In this document: positions 22,740-34,084 of the stretch, piece by piece
Position numbering within the stretch: the stretch's first letter is position 1
Layout: the number at the start of each line of letters is the position of its first letter
Program-made: the position numbers and the translations under genes
Origin: Umbilicaria muhlenbergii
Lineage: Eukaryota; Ascomycota; Lecanoromycetes; Umbilicariales; Umbilicariaceae
Length of the DNA: 64,000 bases
Direction: 5' to 3'
Assembly: GCA_000611775.1 (NCBI GenBank)
Contig: KK106981.1
Span: 10,009,183-10,073,182, forward strand
The notes under the pieces: generated by a model
Told to the model about the DNA's origin: nothing
Database searches by the model: none
What the model saw: only the letters and a program-made list of their open reading frames with translations

Positions 22740-24225
22740 CTATTTGTAAAGCGCTACGCCCCATTTTTCGCTGAAATCGACACTTCTACCTTGGTCTTCC
22801 TCTTGCTTCAGTGAATCGAGCTTCTTCACATCTTCTGCTGGCAGCTTTCGAACAGCCAGATTTTGCTTAATGCGTTCTGAACAACTCAAGGTCAGCAAGC
22901 TACCCGACATCGTTACGCATCGTCGACTGGATTTCCGCAGTTGTTTGGTCCCAGAACCCTGGAAACGTACCTTCGCTCTGACTTTTCCCCAACGGGACAG
23001 TTCCTCTTCCCACCGCCCAACTCTGCAAGCACTGTCCCAGGCCCATATCATTCTTCTTGGCAACTTCTTGGACTGTCTTGTTATCTAGTAGCCTTTGTCC
23101 GTTCGGCTTCTGCCCGGCAAAGGGGCAGTAGCATGTTGCTACAATATCGTGCTTGTGCATGAAGTCAATAAGTTCAGTATTCGGTAGCCATGGATGCGCT
23201 TCGATTTGGTTGCATGATATCGGAACATCGATGGCGTAGGGTAGTATCTCCTCGAGCTGTGCTATCGAGAAGTTCGATACGCCAACGGCGCGAATTTTCT
23301 CGGTAGACACGAGGCGTTGCATGGCCTGCCAATTTGGAACATAGCTGCCCTTCACTCCTGTACACAGTCGTCAGCCTGCTGGTTCCTTGATCTTCTTTGA
23401 CTTGTCCGGCTCTTGCATGGTAGCCAAGGATCTAGCCACCTTCGGCGATTCCAAATGCTGTTTTCGTATGATGACAGACACTAAGATACGGTTGTGGTTG
23501 TCACCGAAGGCCCAGCGGCCTAAATGTGACGTTCGCCGAAACAGGAATATTTGCATTGAGTACAGGCCAATGAAAACAACATCTTGGGGAAAAGATGACA
23601 ATGTATGCTTACCTACAGCCTCGCCAAAATTCTTGCTCGAGTACTCCAGATCTACGATTTCCTTGCCTGTCTCTGGATCTATCTGCATACCCTGTTCTTT
23701 CAGGGGTATATCTTGCCCGGCTCGAGCTTTCTTAAGGCCCTCCCTGGAAGTCGATTTCATAGCAAGCGGCCAGTGCGCCAGAAAAAGGTCCACGTATTCG
23801 AGGCCCATGTTTTCCAGGCATTTGTCAAGACACAGCTCGATAGTGTCAGGATGTGCGAAGTGCGGCCAGAACTTCGTCGTCACGAATATCTCGGAGCGCG
23901 GGATTCCAGATTCTCGGATTGCAGCACCGACCTCTTCATCCACCTTTAAGGAGTTCAGCAATTTATTGACAAGGACAAAGAGATATTGAAGGATAGGGTC
24001 CATACACCATATTTCCAAGCGCAATCAAGATGCCTGTATCCGGCTTTCAGGGCTGCCAAGGTCGCATCTTTGCACCACCCCGTCCCGCCTGGCAGATTGT
24101 CAATACGTATAGCTGAAACTGGTATGAATGCCCTTACCTGCGGCCCAGGTTCCGAATCCTACGGAGGGCAGGTTGACAGTCTTGCCGCCGGCAACCTTCA
24201 TTTGAAAGTGTGAAGGTAAAGACAT
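22740..24225 (-). CDS. Aldo/keto reductase, 359 aa
   Basis: Five exons (24138-24225, 24006-24088, 23613-23943, 22917-23357, 22740-22876) give a continuous NADPH-dependent aldo/keto reductase. The N-terminus reads NLPSVGFGTWAAG. All four catalytic residues are present: Asp51 and Tyr56 in GYRHLDCAWKYG, Lys81 in VTTKFWPHF and His114 in LFLAHWP. The mid-barrel signature IRAVGVSNFSIAQLEEIL and the substrate-side IEAHPWLPNTEL follow. The usual IPKS cofactor motif is changed to VPLGKSQSE, so the Lys position is uncertain. It should reduce aldehydes or ketones in the cytosol; the substrate cannot be inferred. The protein is somewhat longer than the usual 310-330 aa because of an insertion at about residues 125-150. 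The last splice junction is the least certain. Confidence 0.88.
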
Positions 24226-25018
24226 GGCTCGTACATCAAGAATCAAATGTACTCCAATTACAAGTCTGAAGAGAGAAACACGCGATACGAAAGAGGGGGG
24301 AATTTCTAGAAAAGGGTCGGTTTACTGTGTCGAATTATCTTTTTGGGCAGGCAATGAATCCATGTGCAACAGAAATCGGACTGCAAATATCAATTCTTTA
24401 GATGTATTGGTGGACAAGAGAGAAAGGAGATTGCTTGCAGGAATGCTGTGGGGTTGGAGATGGGGAAGGCTTGAGGAGTTGCTTTCTAAGAACGGCGGAG
24501 CACGTCATCTCGCTCTAAAGCATGCCAAGAAAGCTATACCCCTGCGAGCCCTGCAATAAAGCCCTAGACACATGGAAACCTTTCTTCTGCTCTTGTGTGG
24601 TCTGATTTGACATAAGCTCGTCGGTGATGATGATAAGGCACGCGGTCCAGGGCCCTTTGTGTCGCTTTGCTTCTCTCCAATTAGCACACAAAGTCTGCTC
24701 TCTGCCCTTTCTCGTTCTCTTTCTTTTCACACGGCGGCTTGCCACGCTTGATTGCCCCCTCAGGGAGTGTGCTTGAGAATCTAAGATCAGGTTCGACGGG
24801 AGTGCCCTGCAGAGGCTGGAGCTGTTTGATACTGTCAGTAACAGCATGGTGACTGGTGAAAGTAGAAGCCAACCGGGTAAGTCTGTGCCAGATCCTGGTA
24901 CGCAACAGTGACATCTGGGACAACCGGATGGCTGAAACACACAAGTACTCGAGTGACGTTTACGAGATATGAGTGTCCCAATTGTGTAGAACGGCATTGA
25001 CAATTCTCCGTCGGTTGC
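24226..25018. other. Intergenic, 0.8 kb
   Basis: Promoter of the aldo/keto reductase gene and 3' side of the NTH1 gene. Minus-strand open frames at 24515-25003 have no domain and only continue past the NTH1 stop. Nothing else seen. Confidence 0.5.
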
Positions 25019-26346
25019 TCAACCGTCCTCCACATCCGCAACGGTCTTCTCTTCCTCTTTGACCATCGCATTATCATAGTTGACCTCAACTTTCACATTC
25101 CCATCAGGCGTCTCCACCTTTGCCGTACTCTCCTTCTTCACTCTCTTTACCGTGGTCTTCCTCTCGATCACCGCGCTAGGACACAAGCCTCTCTCACTCA
25201 ATGTACAGTCGCCACATTTACGGCCGACGGGCAAGCAAATAGTCTGCCCAAACCCCACCAGCAAATGGTTGATGTCATGCCATTTCTCTCTGGGCAACCA
25301 GCTCTCCAAAGCCGCCCGGGTTTCCTCAGGCGCCTTGGTCTTATGCCATCTCCAAAGATTCGTGATGCGGTGCACATGCACATCTACCCCTATACCTTCC
25401 GTTCGGCCCCACGCAGCACTCAAGCACAGGTATCCCATCTTAGGCCCTACCCCGGGGAGGCTAGTTAGGCCATCGATGGTGTCAGGAATGTCATTTTTGA
25501 ACTTGTCGCGAAGGATTACAGCAGTAGCTTTGATATAGCGGGTCTTGTTATTGTGAAAGCCTACAGCGTAGATAAGTTCGTTGAGGCGCGCCGGATCGAC
25601 TTCGAGTATATTCTCGAGTATAAGGCCAGGCGGAGGGAGTTCCGTTTGCAAGCGGCGCATCGCAACGGCAGTCGTAGTGTCTTTGGTTTGGGATGATAGC
25701 ATAAGGGCGATGAGGGTCTGGAAGCGCTTGTCCTAATAGAGTGTCAATGTCTCGGTACATATCGCCAGAAGGATGGAACTGAGCATACGCGTGGAGAGGC
25801 CTGATCTTCTGCAAGCGTCTCGCAGCCCATGGTGTCGACGGGCGCGAGGACCATCTTGCGCATTTCTGTCACGGAATTGTAGATCTCCTCCCAATTATCG
25901 GGAGGATGAATCTCCACTTTCCGGTTCTCATCGACGATCATCTTCACAGGCTGTCGCCGCACTTTCTTGGGCTTGCCGTTGTCAACGTCTCCAGATTCGA
26001 ATCCCCCTTGCCGAGGCGCCAATCTCTCGGTGGTACTGCTAGATATGCTGGTCACTGTCGTGGCTGGAGTGTCCGCTCCTCGTTTCCGCTTTCGTGAAGG
26101 AGAAGGTTGAAGAGTGTCTTCAATATCCCGAGTTTCTACTGAGAACGCCGATGAGAGATCAGACTCGTCATCGCTGGGATCATCCGGCTTCGCCTCCACT
26201 GTTATGTCCGGCTTCAGCGAGCCATTGGCGGCGTATGCGCTGATCGACGCGGCAAAGGACCGTGTCTGGCGTCGTGTGGAAGTGTTACTAGGAGAGAACC
26301 GTTTTGCGAATTTGGCCGTCTCTCGAGATACGCGTGAGGTGCGCAT
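25019..26346 (-). CDS. nth1: Endonuclease III homolog (DNA glycosylase/AP lyase)
   Basis: Two exons (25789-26346 and 25019-25732), 423 aa. The helix-hairpin-helix glycosylase domain spans about residues 150-370. It has LMLSSQTKD, the hairpin LPGVGPKMG with the catalytic Lys284, and GVDVHVHRI with the catalytic Asp303. The [4Fe-4S] cluster Cys residues follow as [11 protein letters not shown] with one more Cys eight residues on. The enzyme removes oxidised pyrimidines in base excision repair. The N-terminal extension of about 140 residues starts Arg/Ser-rich and almost free of acidic residues, which would suit mitochondrial import. It later carries basic clusters ([16 protein letters not shown]) that could be nuclear signals, so dual targeting is plausible. 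The C-terminal tail is Lys/Glu/Val-rich. The start is the first ATG followed by this tail-like sequence; an upstream in-frame ATG at 26469 is less likely. Confidence 0.95.
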
Positions 26347-27343
26347 TTTTTGAACCTGGTGTCTTCTTATTCTCCTAGAGTGTCCTGTTTTCTCATGGTC
26401 TGTCTTTATGATCTGATTTGGCAATGAGAATCTTATGACCAGTTCTGGGAGCCACTTTAGTGGCCGCAAATATGTCGGTTTTCCACTTACTAGACAAACC
26501 GTCTAGGTACACTTCGCGGAGTAATAAGAGCTTAGTGGACAAACACTGCGAGTGAAGAGGTTTTGGCTTGGGATTGCCCTTTTCCTCAGCCCTACACCAG
26601 AGCCCTGTACCCCTCTCCGTACTTTACTGAGTCCGTCTAGACCGAGTTATCTTCATCTTGGGCGGAGGTAGCGGGGAAGGGCGACCAAATCACTACTGTG
26701 AATGGGTACAGGTAGCGGTATGTCGGTATAGGACCGACTCAGACTGAGCGTGATCGCTGGGGTTGTTTGGGGATGTTTCTCATCGTTTGCTCGGTTGAGA
26801 TCCTCCCTGGTATATCTAATCAGACCCCATTTGTACCTTCTAACGGTAACGTTATTATATAGAAGTCATAGTGAATATTTCAAACAAACTTGTTACAGGC
26901 CTTGGCTTTCAAGGACTCTTGTGATGAAGAAGCAGACATCGAAGAGCATCAATAGTGCACTCTTCGCGAAGGCGTCAATCTGGTCAGCATATTAACCTTG
27001 CCACCAGGTGTGTGTGGTAGATGCACAACGACCAACTGCTCTCTGGCGCTGGCTCAGGTCCATTCAATCATCATTGCAGCAGCCGTAGAGGAGAACCAAA
27101 TATATGTTGCGAAGGAAGCACGCCTCATCCACATTGCACCGTGAAAGTATATCCGATTGACCAGCACGATCCTTCAGAAAACAAGATTGACAACTCGAAA
27201 GCAACACGAAGCCAATTCTCGACACCTTCCTAGTCCCCTCCACTCCACTCCACTCCACCCTCTTACGCCAGCCTGATCGTTCTAGCCACCCCAACCCCCT
27301 CTCCATTCTTCATTCTCACACCCTCCCCCCTAATAACCACCTC
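26347..27343. other. Intergenic, 1 kb
   Basis: Promoter of NTH1 and 3' side of the second Ppo gene. AT-richer than the flanking genes around 26800-27000. No coding frame with a domain was found. Confidence 0.55.
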
Positions 27344-30300
27344 TTAACGTGACCAAGTGCCAGCACCACTGCCAGCACCACTACCAGCCTCAGCCCCAAC
27401 CCCAGCACCAGCCCCAGCACCGGCACTAGCACTAGTACCAGCACCAACACCCCCTCCCACAGCCTTACCGCTCAACGCATTGTAGCTTCCCCCAACTCTA
27501 CTGAGGGAATGCAGGCCGTAAATCTTCTCGATCCCATGTCCGACTTCCGAATTATCTCCATCGACATCGGAGTCGTAGACGCCCTTCCCTTCCTCGGGGC
27601 CGTCGTAGCGGAGATTCCAGGCTAGAGGGGAAGAGGGGGGTCAGTGTGGTTTTGCAGTACGGGGCGATCTTTCGAGGTTGGACAAAGACTAGGGTAGATA
27701 CAGACGAGGCGTGCAGCGGGTGGTGGCAGCCTGTAGCCGGCCGCGGAAGAGAAAAGGGAGAACAAGGGGAAAAGGGAGTGGAGAGGGTGGCTTACTGGTC
27801 GGAAACGGCACGATCTGATCCCACTGCACGGTCATATACCAATATCCATCATGCACCGGCGTCTCGACCGTCTTCAGTTTCCCGCATGAATCGTGGGCTG
27901 CCCGGAGGCGTTTTAGTCGGGCGGCATATTTGATCATTCCGGTTAGACCGATTATTGTGAGCTGCTTGCCGTTGAAGGGGGCGGTTTCGGAGTGGCCATA
28001 ATAGATGTAGCTGCTCAGGGGGCGGTTGAGGTTGATCTCGGTGGGATTGGGGAAGGCTTGGGGATCTTGAGAGGCTGGTTTCTAGATGGTAGAATAGGAG
28101 TGAGTAAGAAGGAGGTGGAGGCTATTTCTTATGCTGAACAGCGTGGTACATTTGAGAGGAGAAACGGGGCGGCTGCGACAGAGAAGACATACTACTTTGA
28201 GAATCAAGACATCGTCTCTCTTTACAGTCCTGGTCACCTTTTCTTCGTCTTCACCACTCCCCTCGGTCCCATGTAGTGAGGTATTGGGATCGTCTTTGGT
28301 CGGAGTACGAACGATCGAGAGGTCGACAGCTATTCGCTGGACCTCCAACACCCATCTCATTAGCTTCTCGTCTGCATCTGGCGTATCCTGGCTTGAGAGA
28401 TCTTGGATGGCTTTCCAGTATTTGGGGTGGTCGAGGAAGTAAGCGATAACCTCGGTGAACTGGATGCACTTAATGCCACTGCTTAAAGCGACGAAGAAAT
28501 GAAGGACTTACGGTGAGAATACTCTTGTGCGTTGCATCCAAGGCAGCCGCCAACATAACCCCAGCTGCCTCATCCGCCGTCTTTCCCTTCTCTTTAATCA
28601 GCGCTCTTGCTACCATGGTACCAAACTTCCTCAACTCCTTGACTTGACCATTGTCATCTTTGGTTCCGTAGGATCTTTCGAAAAATTCGAAGAGTCCTGG
28701 TTGAGCGTCGCGGACTCCCTGCTCCGTCAAGTGCTTCAAGAATTTCATGGAGTCCCTGTAGGCCATACGACGTTTCCAAGTAATTGTTTCGTCGGAATTA
28801 AAAATTAGGTCGTCCTGACAGTTGGTGAAGTGTTGGTAGATCTGGTTCTCGCTGTACTTCTGGTCCCGCTGGTCTACCTGTGTCCTCATTTGGTCGCCAA
28901 AGCCAAGGAAATCTGCCAAGAATCTTGTCACGATGGGAATCGCGTAACTAATTGTCTCAGTTAGTGACGAAGACGTTGCCAAGGATGCATGGAAATTCAT
29001 GAGAAAGCAAGGGAAAGATATAGGGATGTCTACACACTCTCTAACTATATCGATCTGGTAAGCCACCCCTTGGAATTTGCGACGTTCTCGTATAGCAATC
29101 TCTTGGGACATGTTAACAAAGTAGTCCAGAAAAAGCCTTTGTTTCTCTTTGGTGACCATCTCATTCAACAGATCAGTCCCATCGTCGAGCCAGCCGGCGT
29201 TGGACATTATAGTATTCTTGAGGAGACCGTCCGGGGAAGATACTGTATCACGGACACCTGGGTTGACGTAGATATCCTTCTTCGCGAGAATCACATTCTG
29301 GATGGTACTGTAATCCGAGATTTCTATCGGAGCCAGCGGTTTTGCTAGACGTTTACCAGGTATAATTCTGCGAATCTGATCTGGGTCGTTTGGGCTTGCT
29401 GCTTCCAAATCTTTTGGAGTTTCTGCTAAATCTTTAAGATATTTCTGCTCCGCAGCCAACTCCATGTTCTTGGCTGGTGTGTACAAGGGTTGCCAAAGAT
29501 AGATCGAATTGTACTTGAAATGGCCTGGAAAGGCGCGTTGGAAGAGTCTGTGGAAGACAGAGCCCTTAAGGATCTTCGGGTCCGATGTAACTTCATGCAT
29601 ACCCCACGCGGTGAGGGATGCAACATTCCAGTCCTATCGCAGAAGCATCTGGCGTTAACGATGATGCTAGTAGAATGATGGGGGGTAGAAAGATGATAGC
29701 AGTCTCAGACGCCAGCAAACCTGACATCCTGGGGCAACTTACAAGGGTGTAAAACCGATCAGATCGAACAAGTGTAACAGCGTCCGAAAAAACACCTCTC
29801 CACAAGGCAGTCCCACTGCCGTTTGGACAGCTTGTCCCAGGGTCTAGATTGCTGCCCGCTTTTTTCTTCGCATCCCAATCACCATTACCCTCACAAAACA
29901 GTCCTGGATACAGTTCGACTAAGTCCGGGTCATCGTACAAGTCACGAAGCGCATCTTGGATTTCTACATTGCCGTTGATGTCTTCAAAGCGTGTGTGCCG
30001 AGTCAATCCAAAGAATTCACGAAACTCGTTCAGCGTTGCCAGCTCCCTGGTAATCACGACAAGTTAGCAACAAATTCCAGTAGCCTTCACTCAAGCATGT
30101 TCTAGTGGTAGTAAACACGTGTGGATGATGGGGTGGAGCGAAACGATATATGAGGAGGAGCCCCGGTCAAAACCCCTCGAAGAGTGCTCTCATTTCGTTG
30201 GAGGAGAGGGTCTTGTTCATCTCAAGGGCTCATGCTGTAGGGGCACATGAAGATGGGGAGGATTTCCAAAACTAACCACTTCCGTGCTTGAAGTATGCCT

Positions 30301-32225
30301 AAGATTTCGATGGCTCTGAAAGCCTTCGGAATGTTTCGTGGTCCGAATTGACCTACCACGAAACATTTAGTGAGACGTCTTCTTGTGGAATCATAACAGA
30401 AGATGTCGCTGGAGCTGTTGCGAAGGGACGTCATACAGATAGGATCTTCCATGACAGAAACCATCTCTTCGACTAGCTGAGCGTCATTAAACTTTCCCGT
30501 TGCTTCATCCCTTGTGAATGGAAACATTCCAATTGGTTTTCTATCCTGATCTAAAGTTCGATAGCCCAGCCCTTCAGGCATGAACGGCTTTGCCATCTCC
30601 GCATCGTGTCTTTCCTTCTCTGTATCATCCTTCTCTTTGGGACTCAAAGGCCTGCTGGGGGGACCGTCTATTGCCATCCTCATAAGTTCGACAGGTATGT
30701 CAAGGCTGTCGAACTGCGCTTGTGTCAGGACCACACCACCTTTACCATTATCTTTGTTAACAAAACACCTGAAGTTCTCGTGGAGAAAGTCCTCGGTCCA
30801 CTTTGCATCTCTTTTGGAGATGGGACTGTGGAACCGGTAGAGGACATTAAACTCGACCGAGACTTGATTCCCGATGCCGCGCTGAATGCCTTCTTTGTTG
30901 CCCTCCCCAGGTATCTCTATGCGTGGGTCCAGAGTCCATGAGGTGTCCTTTGTGTGTAGCCGCATCAGCACCTTCAGATAGTCGTGGATCGAGATGTTGA
31001 TAAAGAGCCCGCAGGTGATTCTACGTGGCCGAGAACGTCAGTCCGACCCCGCGTGCACAAGTCAGTAGAGAAAGCAATCGAACTACATACAGCCTTGCGG
31101 TCTGGAAGAGATCTTCATCTTGCTTTTCTTTGGCGGCTATCTCGGCCTTTTTCCTGTCTTCGGGGGACAAACCGCTGTAGTAGTCGGATTCAGAGGGCGG
31201 CAAGGAGAATTTGTTATTCTCGTTGATCAATAACAGCTGCTCCGCCACGTAATTATGAAATCTGTTGTACATGATCAAATAAATGCAGACACCGGGAGGC
31301 TGCGCTGTGAGGCGATTTTCGGCAAAGCTGTCTGGTTTCAAGAATCCTTTCTCCATCTGTCGAACTTCCAACTGATGAGCACGATCACGTCCATACAGAG
31401 GGGTCAAATCGAGGTAGGAGGAGGTTTCGGAGATGTTCTTGTCGTCTGAGTTGGAGCGAAAGATGTCTGAAATCCCAATAAAGATCCAATATCAGCTACC
31501 AAGAACGTAGATTCATAAAAAGACGGTCCTATTCTGACCGTGGATGATGATGTTTGCGTGACAAAGTAACATGTTCGAAATTCCTAGTTGGCTGACCTTC
31601 CGGGTTGCGGAATCTTCGGCGGCCATCAACACTGTAAGTGGTTGAGTGAGACGACGTTACTTCTTACAGACGCAAGGGTCTAGGAGTCATACAATCGAAA
31701 AGGTCCCCAGGGTCTGGACGAGCTCCTTGGATAGCCTGTTGTGACGGGACCGATTTTGCGTACGGTTCCCCAGCTTTTCCAAGCTGAGGGTGCAGGAAAT
31801 TCTGGAAAAAGCACCAAATATCAGGTTGAAAAGAGCCGGCAACAGAAGGCAGGTCGTTAGAATATGCGTACGTTTGCACTTCCATCCGCAGTTCTGTATT
31901 CAAAAAGTCCTCCGCGGTAGCTCAGAGGTGGGTGAAGCAGAGAGCCCCACAGCGTGTGGACATACTTCGCCGTCAGGGCTTTCCTCAAGGGATCATCTAC
32001 CGACAAAGCAGCACATTGGGCCACCGCTTCCTCAGTCTGTAGACCTTGGAGATGAGCTTTCAGGAGGCGGAGTCCTGCAGGAAGATCGGAACGCAGAGAT
32101 TCGAAATTGAACCAGCTCCGTGTAACAGGGCGCTGGTCATGTAAGGATTGGTCGCCGTGGAAGACGGACTGCGCATCCACATCTTTAGCTGATTTAAATA
32201 GAGAGGAGCCAAAGAAGGATTTCAT
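27344..32225 (-). CDS. Ppo-type dioxygenase fused to a P450-like domain lacking the haem Cys
   Basis: Twelve exons (31872-32225, 31693-31801, 31539-31631, 31091-31466, 30437-31020, 30277-30352, 29743-30046, 29038-29633, 28512-28947, 28196-28459, 27796-28081, 27344-27621) give 1251 aa. The dioxygenase half is complete: distal His185 (IIIHDIFR) and YRFH with Tyr372 and His375, where the paralog has YRWH. The P450-like half keeps an ExxR-type motif (EVQR) and the end PFPTTWNLRYDG. Its I-helix reads LAAALDATHKSI, not ANQ, and the haem loop reads SYIYYGHSETAPFNG with no Cys. It should therefore make hydroperoxides but not rearrange them by haem-thiolate chemistry, as known for PpoC/10-DOX types. 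A Gly/Ala-rich tail of about 50 residues ends the protein. The introns at 30353-30436 (84 nt) and 28948-29037 (90 nt) are stop-free and divisible by three. Confidence 0.9.
27360..27453. repeat. Degenerate GCx-trinucleotide array encoding the Gly/Ala tail
   Basis: The 3' end of the second Ppo gene is a run of imperfect CCAGCA/CCAGCC-type units. On the coding strand these read as alternating Gly and Ala codons with some Ser, Val and Glu, just before the final TWSR and stop. Repeats of this kind change length easily. Confidence 0.8.
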
Positions 32226-34084
32226 TGTGGGGGGTTGGCAGTAGATGGAAACGGACAGTCACTGAAGAACCAAGGCGCTGAGTAGAGAGAACGTGAAAGG
32301 TTGCGAATTGCATATTGCATATTGCAAGTTGCAAGTTGCAAGAAGCAAGAAGCAAGAAGCAAGGGATCAGGTCAGGAGCACTGCAGGGCCTTTCGATTCA
32401 CTTCACCCTAAAAGGGAAGCCCCAGCACACGACCCCTCTGCGGCCCGAGCTCCAGTTTCAGTAGGACACGCGCGGTGACAGCCATGATGCAGGCCTGTGA
32501 GTCAAGACAAGCCCCACTGTTGTCTTGTTCCTCTTGCGGAGCAGAAAGTGGATAGCCTAGGATGTTACTGATGAGGCTGGCTGAGCAGTGTCAATCACTT
32601 CATCCGTCTTCGGGCCGTTCAACCCATCGCTCGGGTCTAGCCGCGGCCCTGACTTGGAGAGGCAAAACCCGGACCGCTGAACAGCGGCAGTGGCTGGTTG
32701 AAAAGGCCCAGACCGTACACGGTTGTCGAGAGCTGAAGGTGAAAGATCAAAGATGTTCAGGTCGTTGACCGATTAGGTCCGACGAGCTATTCAATCAACC
32801 GCTTGCCCGCATCAAGGGTCACTTGGTGGACCGTGGTTGAGATCATCTGAATCCAGCACTAAGCCCATACCAACCGAAGACAGTCAGTAACGAGATCTCC
32901 TGGCATCACAGAGGAGCATATAAGTGAAAGCAGGTGAATAACAAGGGATCAAAGAAAGGATGTTTCAAAATACCAAGCTCCCTTCCCAGCAACTTCCGCC
33001 TCTGGACAGTCTCTTGAGTCCTCTCTCCCTCACTACGACTTATCATACAAAACCAGATGACATCGAACAGATGTTCCTTGTCAGGGAGCACACCTCGTGC
33101 TCATGTTCATGGCTTAGTCCAGATAGCTAACACTTATTCTACTGTAAGAGACGCAATCAACAGACACCATGGAGCTGAGCACTGGCTGACTGATACTCCA
33201 ACTATGCACATCTCATGCAAACTTTTGTGGTTCTGGGTCTCCCCCTGATATTATGAGATTAGAGTGACTGCAAGTACGTCCATCCGTACTGAAAACTACG
33301 CGCATAAAGGCCGTCAGGTTACTCGAGGTGTGCAGAATCTAGTATGTCGCTGTCGTGGTGGCAACGTTCGCAGCCAACAAGACCAGGTGAACATCTGCAA
33401 CCGGAAGATTCGATCAATCTGTACCTAGTCTTCACACTGGCATACGGCAGCATAGGAGATAAGGTGAGATCAAGTGCTGAGTCGAATGATCGTTAAACCT
33501 TTGTGTTGAAATTTTCACTGTCGCCTGCTTAGTGGCTTGGCATCCCCCCTCTATATTCGCACCACTTTTCGTAGCAATTGAACCCTAGTCAATCTGTTGA
33601 ATAAATTCAACACTATGGATTCATTCAACGTGGACTCGGGCCCCAGATGCATACTATATCACGGATCAGTACTCATACTCTATGGGTCCAATCAGTCCGA
33701 ACCGAGCCTTCCACTTCCCAGGGACTCGACGTAATGTGCAACGTTACTGAATCTATGGCATGCGTCCGCCCGGAACCCTCTCGGAGCCTGAGCAGGAAAG
33801 ATCTGGGAGGAAAACAAATGATAAAGCTCGGAAGGTTCTCGTTGAAGGTCCATAGGTTTTGTTACAACATACGGAATAGTGCATGCTACTTCCATCCTCA
33901 CTGAACTGCACTTGCACATCTGTAGACCGCATAACTCTCCTACTTCTCACATGAAGTCTCTTACTCTTAAGTCTTATAGACTTAGCCGTTTGTCATTGCG
34001 AATGGCTCTTTTGGCATTTGTGCTAGCACCTCCTTAGCATTTCCATGCCATTGTCAAACCCTAAGCTTCGGTTCTGTTGTACGC
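32226..34084. other. Gene-free interval, 1.9 kb
   Basis: Upstream region of the second Ppo gene, followed by the upstream side of the broken DUF3176 gene. Apart from the 7-mer array no feature was recognised. Open frames are short and without domains. Confidence 0.55.
32308..32363. repeat. 56-bp array of eight 7-mers in three blocks
   Basis: Eight contiguous perfect 7-bp units: TTGCATA twice, TTGCAAG three times, then AAGCAAG three times. Neighbouring blocks differ by one or two bases, so the array looks like a series of stepwise expansions. It starts 83 bp upstream of the start codon of the second Ppo gene, in its promoter or 5' UTR. Confidence 0.92.
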
